In this document: positions 55,528-64,000 of the stretch, piece after piece | Position numbering within the stretch: the stretch's first letter is position 1 | Layout of the letters: each line of letters opens with the position of its first letter | Assembly (NCBI RefSeq): GCF_014202505.1 | Contig: NZ_JACHGW010000006.1 | Span: 157,852 to 221,851, forward strand | Reading direction: 5' to 3' | DNA length: 64,000 bases | Origin: Armatimonas rosea | GTDB taxonomy: Bacteria; Armatimonadota; Armatimonadia; Armatimonadales; Armatimonadaceae | The notes under the pieces: model-generated | The model's input: the letters and a program-made list of their open reading frames with translations, nothing else | Told to the model about the DNA's origin: nothing | The model's database searches: none | Program-made: the position numbers and the translations under genes

Positions 55528-56598
55528 ATGGGACGAAAAGCTGGCGTCGTCGATCCGCGGGTGGCGGTGGCGCAAGAGACACTCTCGGCGATGATCGTCG
55601 ATTTTTGCCGGGTCCACCTCAACCAGGAGTGCCAGAAGCTGTGCCTCAAGCTCCTGGCGACCTGGACCAAGCACGACCCCGACGCGCTCCTGCGCGGCAA
55701 GCTTGCGGTCAGTGCCGCCGCCGTGGTGCATACGATCGCGAGCCTCAATGGGCTCTTCTACCGAGACTCGCGACCGTCGGTCTCGGCAACGGAGATCGCG
55801 GCGGGCTTTGGGGTGAGTGTCGGTGGGGTCAATACACGGGTCAATGCCCTCAAGCAGACCATGCAAGCCAGCGGTGTCCCCGTGGAGAAGTACCTCACCA
55901 AGCGCGGTAAGGAGCAACGGGAGAGCATCGAGAGCCTCTATGCCGAGATGATGGGTATGGCACAGGGGCTCCAGAACCTCGGGGAGCTGGATGGGGTTGC
56001 GTCGGTGGACAGCGACGGCAACTTCTACGACGCCGAGCGCTCGGTGATGCATGCCTTTTACGATCTCATGGCGGAAGTGGACGACGTAGGGGAAGAGCCC
56101 ACCGAGGCGCAGGTTCCCGCTCTGCGTCAGCTGATTGCCCAAGACCCCGATTTCTACGACACCTATGTCGCGCTTGGTAATATTCTGGGTGGCGACGAGG
56201 GCCGGGAGCTTCAGCGCGATGCCTGTACCCGCGCCCTTGGGCGAATCCGCTCCAACTCCTTTGTTCGCCACGTGCCCTGGGGATATCTGGAGAACCGTCA
56301 CCTCCTTCGTACAATCCTGAACGAGGCAATCGCCTGCTGGGAAGACCAAAGCACGGAGAACGCAGTCTTTCTCTTTAAGACGCTTCTTGAGCTCTGCCCC
56401 GACGACAACCTTGGCGCGTCGTTCTACCTCCTTGCGGTTCGGGAAGGAATGTCCTTCGCGCAGTTCGAGGAGAGGTTTATGGACCCGAGTGGCCTCGGCT
56501 ATGTCGCCGGCAAGCTCAATCCCTGGTTTACAAAGAATAGCCCACGCTACCCCGAGGACTTCGCGGAATGGAAGCAGTATGTTGATTCCCTTACCTGA
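55528..56598 (+). CDS. Helical protein with DUF6398-like N-terminus, unknown function
   Basis: 356 residues. The first ~120 residues (MIVDFCRVHLNQECQKLCLKLLATW, then SVSATEIAAGFGVSVGGVNTRVNALKQTM) resemble DUF6398-type domains ending in a helix-turn-helix. The C-terminal half is helical and TPR-like (LGNILGGDEGRELQRDACTRALGR; FLFKTLLELCPDDNLGASFYLL). TAGGAG precedes ATG 55528, 9 bases after the M14 stop. It could be a regulator or partner of the operon's proteins; no direct evidence. Confidence 0.55.
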   Translation: MGRKAGVVDPRVAVAQETLSAMIVDFCRVHLNQECQKLCLKLLATWTKHDPDALLRGKLAVSAAAVVHTIASLNGLFYRDSRPSVSATEIAAGFGVSVGGVNTRVNALKQTMQASGVPVEKYLTKRGKEQRESIESLYAEMMGMAQGLQNLGELDGVASVDSDGNFYDAERSVMHAFYDLMAEVDDVGEEPTEAQVPALRQLIAQDPDFYDTYVALGNILGGDEGRELQRDACTRALGRIRSNSFVRHVPWGYLENRHLLRTILNEAIACWEDQSTENAVFLFKTLLELCPDDNLGASFYLLAVREGMSFAQFEERFMDPSGLGYVAGKLNPWFTKNSPRYPEDFAEWKQYVDSLT

Positions 56599-57262
56599 GC
56601 CCCCACCTGAGCGCTTCTTTGTCTTCTCTCTGGGCACGTCCCAGACCCATACCAGCGATGTGCGGGTTCGGCAGCCGGAGAAGGGGACGGACTTGACGCT
56701 CCAGCGGGTTCGGTGGGGGATTCGGACGTTCGAGCCGACCATCTACTACGCGCTGGAGGTGGGGCAGTTCCTGCCAAAATCCCCACGACTGGGCGTCTCG
56801 CTGGATCTCACGCACAATAAGGCGATTGCGCACGTGCGAGACGCGGTGGGCGTGACGGGGACTTGGAAGGGGAGCCCGGTCTCGGGGACGGTGCCGATGA
56901 CGAACTATGTCCAGAAGCTGCGCTACACCAATGGGATCAATATCCTCTCCGCGCTGGGCACCTACCGAGGCGCTGGCCCCGACGCGCGATTCCAGCCCTT
57001 TGTCACAGGAGGGCCGTCGTACTATATTCTGTGGTCGCGCAACTACGTAGACGGAATCGAGAGCGCGACCGACTACCGTAAAGCGGGCTGGGGCTGGCTG
57101 GGCCGCACGGGCTTTCGCTACCGCCTAAGCACCACACTCTCCCTCCAAGCCGCGGTGAGCTACACCGACGGTCCCGGCGAGGTGCGCACGGCGGAGAATG
57201 GGTTCCTCTCCACCCCCCTGCGCTCCTGGCACGAGACCGTCGGTGTGGTCTGGAAGCTCTAG
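56579..57262 (+). CDS. Outer-membrane beta-barrel-like protein
   Basis: 227 residues. Alternating amphipathic strands with aromatic ends suggest a small barrel (RFFVFSLGTSQTHTSDVRV; GWGWLGRTGFRYRLSTTLSLQAAVSYTDG; RSWHETVGVVWKL). It resembles lipid A deacylase/OmpW-like porins in size and style. No N-terminal signal is visible, so the start may be imperfect. It overlaps the previous stop by 20 bases, last in the operon. The stop overlaps the convergent gene by 4 bases. Confidence 0.55.
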   Translation: MLIPLPEPPPERFFVFSLGTSQTHTSDVRVRQPEKGTDLTLQRVRWGIRTFEPTIYYALEVGQFLPKSPRLGVSLDLTHNKAIAHVRDAVGVTGTWKGSPVSGTVPMTNYVQKLRYTNGINILSALGTYRGAGPDARFQPFVTGGPSYYILWSRNYVDGIESATDYRKAGWGWLGRTGFRYRLSTTLSLQAAVSYTDGPGEVRTAENGFLSTPLRSWHETVGVVWKL

Positions 57263-58263
57263 CCCTTCCCGGACTTTCCGGCACCACCGCCGGCACCCGC
57301 GGCTTTGTTGTACTCCTCTAAGGCCGCTTTTTGCTTCGGGGTCAGCTCCACCTTCGCATTGGCCTTGGCCGAGTCGAGGGCTTTCTGGTTCTCCGCATCG
57401 ACCTGCTGCTCTTTCTTCTTAGCGGCACTATCGTGGCTACTGCTCTGGAGAAGCACCGCATTGAGCGCATCGGGGTTGATCTGCGTCCCATCCAAGGTCG
57501 GGATCGTGATCGCCGGGCGCTGGCTACGCCCCGTCACCGTAATCGCGATGTGGTCTGAATTGTGGGCGATATTTCCCACCATCAGCGTGTTGCCGTAGCC
57601 CGTGGTCTGCTGGAGGTAGGGCACCACACTCAGCTGAACCACAAGATTCAGCCGGGGACGGAGCTCCGCCGCCAGTGCATTGCCCACTGCGGTGTTGATC
57701 TGGTTGTGGAAGAGCCCTGAGATTCGGTTCAGGAGGCCACGAATCTGCCAGTCGCCCGCCGCTTGTAGCTGGAAATCGTCGAGGGCCACAACATTGCCTT
57801 GGCGCACCAGCCGAAAGCTCCCCTGCACCTGAATGCGGGAGACGCCCACGCCGGGAACATCGGGAAGCCAGAACCCACCACTGGTCCAGCTCGTGTTGAT
57901 CGTGTGGGCCGTGTCCTGCGGTCGTAGTGAGAGCGCAAAGCGCAGGCGACCGTCGCGGTAGTTCAGGGTCGGGGCGCCGTCGTTGCGGATCGTGTTCGTG
58001 CTGGCGACAATCCCGGGCCAGGGATCGGGCATCCCAATGGTCACCACGGGGATGCGCACCGGCGAGTTCACATTGGTTCCATTGGGCAGCCGTAGCGAGA
58101 TCGCACCGCCGCCACTGCTCACATTGATCGACACCGAGCGCAGGGTCTCGCCCATCATGCGCTGGAGTGCCGCATCATCGATCCGAATATCCGCCTCGGC
58201 ACGCACGGGTGCCGCCACCGAGATCGCTGCCAGGACAGCCGGGAAGAAGAGAGTTGTTTTCAT
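57259..58263 (-). CDS. Secreted protein of unknown function
   Basis: 334 residues with signal MKTTLFFPAVLAAISVAAPVRA. Beta-rich middle part (RLRFALSLRPQDTAH; GVSRIQVQGSFRLVRQGNV) resembling lipid-binding BPI/LBP-like or DUF-type folds, and a charged coiled tail with a Gly/Ala end (NQKALDSAKANAKVELTPKQKAALEEYNKAAGAGGG). No family recognised with confidence. AAGGAG precedes ATG 58263. Confidence 0.6.
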   Translation of the reverse strand: MKTTLFFPAVLAAISVAAPVRAEADIRIDDAALQRMMGETLRSVSINVSSGGGAISLRLPNGTNVNSPVRIPVVTIGMPDPWPGIVASTNTIRNDGAPTLNYRDGRLRFALSLRPQDTAHTINTSWTSGGFWLPDVPGVGVSRIQVQGSFRLVRQGNVVALDDFQLQAAGDWQIRGLLNRISGLFHNQINTAVGNALAAELRPRLNLVVQLSVVPYLQQTTGYGNTLMVGNIAHNSDHIAITVTGRSQRPAITIPTLDGTQINPDALNAVLLQSSSHDSAAKKKEQQVDAENQKALDSAKANAKVELTPKQKAALEEYNKAAGAGGGAGKSGKG

Positions 58264-58309
58264 TGAGTAAGCTCCTTGAGGTAACCGATGACGCATTTTC
58301 CCGTGACAA

Positions 58310-58338
58310 CGCAACAAGATCGCAACAGCCAGCGCAAC
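58310..58338. repeat. Three CGCAAC direct repeats with helical spacing
   Basis: CGCAAC occurs at 58310, 58321 and 58333, spaced 11 and 12 bases apart, in the ~120-base divergent gap. One turn of DNA apart, they may form an operator array. Confidence 0.45.
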
Positions 58339-58383
58339 ATCGGGCTCCTTCAAAAAAAAGTTCTGACGCCCGAAAATAGCCCT

Positions 58384-58968
58384 ATGCGCATTATTATCAA
58401 ACCCCTTGGGCTCGCTATTCTCGGTCTCGCCGCGGTTGCCGGAATCGCCCTTCCTCGCTTTCTCCAACCCCAGAGCCAAGCCACGACTACCTCGACTACT
58501 ACAAGTGCTGTGCCCTCCGCTTCTGGAAATCTCCTCGACCCGGGGGGCTGGCAGGCCTACGGCGCGGAGGGCGGCGAGCAAGTATCGAGCCCCCTCGAGT
58601 CTCTCCCGCCCGGTGTGACCGGTGCCGCGGGAATTCGAATCGAGACCAAGAAGTTCACCAACCAGCCCTGGTCCGTGGGCTATACCCAGTCTATGATAGC
58701 TGCCTTCAAGGACAAAGAGCCCGTGACCCTTTCTTTCTGGGCACGTGCCCACGAGCCCCAGCACGTCCGCATCGCCATGCAGTTTCCCACCCACGGCTAC
58801 CACGAGTGCTGGTTCAAGGAGGAGCAGCTCACCACCGAGTGGAAGCAGTACACCTACAAGTTCACCACGGAGGCGTTCCAGCCCAAAGAGGGGAGCATGG
58901 CCTTCCAGACCGGCTTCCGCGCGGGTTGGGTCGAGCTCGCGGCCATCACCCTGACACGCGGCAACTAG
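58384..58968 (+). CDS. Secreted carbohydrate-binding-module-like protein
   Basis: 194 residues with an N-terminal hydrophobic signal or anchor (LGLAILGLAAVAGIALP) and a Thr/Ser linker. The C-terminal ~140 residues form a CBM4/9-like jelly roll: NLLDPGGWQAYG, PWSVGYTQSMIAAFKDKEPVTLSFWARAHEPQHVRIAMQF, TTEWKQYTYKFTTEAFQP. It likely binds polysaccharide at the cell surface. GAAAAT lies 6 bases before ATG 58384 as a possible leaderless -10 element. Confidence 0.7.
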   Translation: MRIIIKPLGLAILGLAAVAGIALPRFLQPQSQATTTSTTTSAVPSASGNLLDPGGWQAYGAEGGEQVSSPLESLPPGVTGAAGIRIETKKFTNQPWSVGYTQSMIAAFKDKEPVTLSFWARAHEPQHVRIAMQFPTHGYHECWFKEEQLTTEWKQYTYKFTTEAFQPKEGSMAFQTGFRAGWVELAAITLTRGN

Positions 58969-59001
58969 TTAGCCCGGATATATTCGCCCGGACAACAAAG
59001 T

Positions 59002-59098
59002 CCCGGACCACGAGGGTCCGGGCTTGAAAGGGCTACGGCTGCCTTCGCAGCCAAACGAATCCAGTGGGCACGGAGGTGCCCGTCGCCCTTTTAAGCCC
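59002..59098. repeat. Composite multi-hairpin element
   Basis: A CCCGGACC hairpin (59002-59022), then long outer arms GGGCTTGAAAGGGC/GCCCTTTTAAGCCC (59020-59033 and 59085-59098) enclosing GGCTGC-cttc-GCAGCC and GGGCAC-ggag-GTGCCC. The first stem may end the upstream gene; the rest resembles a REP- or MITE-like structure. Confidence 0.6.
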
Positions 59099-59113
59099 AA
59101 GGACTTGTTCCTC

Positions 59114-59135
59114 GGGAGTTCACGGGGAGTTCACG
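59114..59135 (+). repeat. Tandem 11-bp direct repeat upstream of lnt
   Basis: GGGAGTTCACG occurs twice back to back, ending 14 bases before the lnt -10 box. The copies cover the -35 region and may be regulator sites. Confidence 0.55.
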
Positions 59136-59149
59136 TTTCGTCGAAGCGG

Positions 59150-59155
59150 TAGAAT
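59150..59155 (+). promoter_or_regulatory. Leaderless-type -10 element of lnt
   Basis: GCGGTAGAAT ends 5 bases before ATG 59161. Confidence 0.6.
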
Positions 59156-59160
59156 AGGGC

Positions 59161-60510
59161 ATGGCCCTGTCGCGACGTTTGCTACTTGCTACCCTCTCGG
59201 GCGTCTTGCTGGCGGCGGCCTTTCCGCCCTACCACTTTCCGTATTTCTTGCCACTGGCCCTCGCGGCGCTCCTCAAGGCCCTCGACGGCGCGACCCCGCG
59301 CCAGGGCTTTTTTGTGGGCTTGCTCTCGGCGGGGATTCACACGGGAGCCACCCTCTTTTGGCTCTCGAATCTCTTTGCCGCAGCGGTGCTGCCGCTCTGC
59401 GTGATCCTCTCGCTATTCCCGATTTTGTTCTGCATGCTCTGGGCACGGTGTCAGTCTGTGCTCCCGCGGGTCGCCACGGCGGTACTCTGGGTGGGGCTAG
59501 AGTTCTTTCGGGCGGAGCCGTTTGTCCTTAACTTTGGCTGGCCGACCCTGGGCTACGCTGTGGCGGGACGGCCCGTGTTTGCCCCGCTGACAGCTACCTT
59601 GGGAGTCTATGGGATCAGCTCTCTAGTCGTGGCACTAGGGACGCTCCGAGGGCGGGCACTGGCGATCACCACTGCGCTCTGGGCGGTGGCGTGCCTGATT
59701 CGGCTTCCCGCGCCGGTGCCGGAGCGCCCTCTCACCGTGCTACTAGTCCAGGCACGCTCCGGCGACGAAGAGGCGCTGTTTGAGCAGAGTGCAGGTGCAA
59801 AGGCCGACGTGATTGTCTGGCCGGAGCATGCCTTCCACAGCGACCCGCGGCAGCCGGGACGGTTTCGCTTCAACAACTTCTGGCCCCGGCTCCAGGCGCT
59901 CGCCAAGAGCTCGGGAGCGCATCTCGTGCTGGGGGCCCATGTTGCACGGCAGGGGGAGGACCCTGAGAAGATCTTTGACAACGCAGCACTGGTTCTCACA
60001 CCGACAGGCGAGCTCGCCGGAATCCATGTGAAGAACCACCCCGTGCACTTCCTCACTGATGGCGTCGCCAGCACAGTGGCGAAGGCGATCCCGACCACTC
60101 TGGGGCGGATCGGAACCCCCATCTGCTTCGACAACGACTACCCCGAGGTCGATCGGCGCATGGTGCAGGATGGCGCGGAGGTCTTTCTCGTGCCCAACAT
60201 GGACCCGGATGAGTGGGGGCCGGTTCAGCACGCCCAGCACAGCCTGCTCTTTGCGATGCGGGCGATGGAGAATGGCCGCTGGCTCGCCCGTGCGGATGTA
60301 GACGGCGGCACGAGCGCCGTGGCACCCAATGGGGTTGAGGTCGGCCACGTCAAAAACGGCGAGCCGCAGACCCTCATGGTGCGTGTCGGCCGCACGACCC
60401 ACCGGACGCTGTATGGCCTTGGTGGCTGGGTCTTTGGGCCGCTCTGTTTGTTTGGAGCGCTGGGCTGCACGGGGTTTGGGCTCTGGAAGGGACGGCGCGC
60501 CTCCCCATAA
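59161..60510 (+). CDS. lnt: Apolipoprotein N-acyltransferase
   Basis: 449 residues. An N-terminal multi-spanning membrane half (residues ~1-180) followed by a nitrilase-fold domain. Catalytic triad candidates are visible: Glu in [11 protein letters not shown], Lys in [10 protein letters not shown], Cys in [14 protein letters not shown]. It N-acylates the lipoprotein cysteine at the inner membrane, the last step of lipoprotein maturation, which fits the several lipoproteins in the window and a diderm envelope. Confidence 0.88.
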   Translation: MALSRRLLLATLSGVLLAAAFPPYHFPYFLPLALAALLKALDGATPRQGFFVGLLSAGIHTGATLFWLSNLFAAAVLPLCVILSLFPILFCMLWARCQSVLPRVATAVLWVGLEFFRAEPFVLNFGWPTLGYAVAGRPVFAPLTATLGVYGISSLVVALGTLRGRALAITTALWAVACLIRLPAPVPERPLTVLLVQARSGDEEALFEQSAGAKADVIVWPEHAFHSDPRQPGRFRFNNFWPRLQALAKSSGAHLVLGAHVARQGEDPEKIFDNAALVLTPTGELAGIHVKNHPVHFLTDGVASTVAKAIPTTLGRIGTPICFDNDYPEVDRRMVQDGAEVFLVPNMDPDEWGPVQHAQHSLLFAMRAMENGRWLARADVDGGTSAVAPNGVEVGHVKNGEPQTLMVRVGRTTHRTLYGLGGWVFGPLCLFGALGCTGFGLWKGRRASP

Positions 60511-60549
60511 ACGGCGTGGCCAACAGGTTTATAATTTCGGATCGTGCGG

Positions 60550-60555
60550 TACAAT
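60550..60555 (+). promoter_or_regulatory. Leaderless-type -10 element
   Basis: GCGGTACAAT ends 7 bases before GTG 60563. Confidence 0.55.
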
Positions 60556-60562
60556 CGGGGCT

Positions 60563-63853
<3,291 letters not shown>

Positions 63854-64000
63854 GCCTGTGGGCCCAGGACGGTAAACCTCCGGGCTGTAGGGCGTGGGGG
63901 GGGGGGGGCCGGCCGCCGCGGGGGCGGCGGCCCCCGCCCCGGGTGGGTTTTGTTTTTTTTGGGGGGTGTGGGTGGGGGGGGCCCACAACCCACCCGCGGG
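63854..64000. other. Homopolymer-rich contig end, probably low-quality sequence
   Basis: The final bases contain long G and T runs and a GGCCGCCGC-type hairpin. Part may be a true terminator of the fusion gene (a GC hairpin then a T-rich run), but the density of homopolymers points to assembly or base-calling error. No reliable gene is present. Confidence 0.6.

Noticed and set aside
58981..59098. CRISPR array
   Set aside because: The repeats are inverted hairpins, not regularly spaced direct repeats, and no cas genes are near.
63890..63960. Strong terminator at the window end
   Set aside because: The hairpin and T-rich run could be real, but the surrounding homopolymers make the bases unreliable, so I did not annotate it as a terminator.

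Overview
The window is a GC-rich (about 60%), densely coded chromosomal segment from a diderm heterotrophic bacterium. Outer-membrane chemistry is implied by apolipoprotein N-acyltransferase, a beta-barrel protein, several lipoproteins and many secreted proteins. The mix of DUF1501 and DUF1549/DUF1553 proteins, DUF1080, VanW, a CE15-like esterase, a GH76 enzyme, sialidase-like proteins and a REP-type tyrosine transposase resembles the Planctomycetes/Verrucomicrobia/Armatimonadota range. I lean to Armatimonadota, as inference only. No tRNA, rRNA or CRISPR was seen. The last ~110 bases are homopolymer-rich and look like a poor contig end.

Layout. 1-6.2 kb: a YCII fragment, then a lipoprotein phosphodiester glycosidase, full-length gyrB and a TOPRIM-less GyrB paralogue on the minus strand, faced by a second phosphodiester glycosidase. 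6.1-13.6 kb: a dehydrogenase/MFS pair, a sigma factor, a DUF885 protein, an old-yellow-enzyme reductase and a membrane protein. 13.6-21.7 kb: NmrA protein, DacB, a TPR-thioredoxin protein, a CE15-like esterase and a sialidase separated by a 605-bp IS200-type element, and two small proteins. 21.7-26.8 kb: a minus-strand operon DUF1549/1553, macro domain, membrane protein, DUF1501, DUF2716-like. 26.8-32.7 kb: lipoprotein, L-2-hydroxyglutarate oxidase with DUF1080, a MerR-like regulator, and an adenylation-carrier-thioesterase synthetase. 32.8-40.6 kb: aconitase, ATP-grasp protein, LysR regulator, a beta-propeller lipoprotein/GH76/unknown operon and a uracil-DNA glycosylase. 40.8-44.1 kb: an ECF sigma, anti-sigma-like and triple-STN operon opposite superoxide dismutase. 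44.1-51.3 kb: HEAT-repeat protein; operon cysE, vanW-like, secreted protein, glycogen debranching enzyme; a DUF3857 transglutaminase. 51.3-57.3 kb: secreted Ig-like protein and operon TIM-barrel isomerase, M14 peptidase, helical protein, beta-barrel. 57.3-64 kb: two secreted proteins, lnt, and a large sugar kinase/UDP-sugar pyrophosphorylase fusion.

A cross-cutting signal is the promoter style. About 19 genes on both strands have a -10 element close to GGTAnAAT ending only 5-12 bases before the start codon, usually with no Shine-Dalgarno sequence. This implies widespread leaderless transcripts. Genes inside operons instead carry good Shine-Dalgarno sequences or ATGA overlaps. Intergenic regions are also rich in hairpins, including a two-copy element whose stems co-vary. 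No single cassette is plainly a new defence or biosynthetic system. The best candidates for new biology are the TOPRIM-less GyrB paralogue, the sigma/anti-sigma/STN operon, the kinase-pyrophosphorylase fusion, the stand-alone A-T-TE enzyme and the transposon whose ends abut two start codons.
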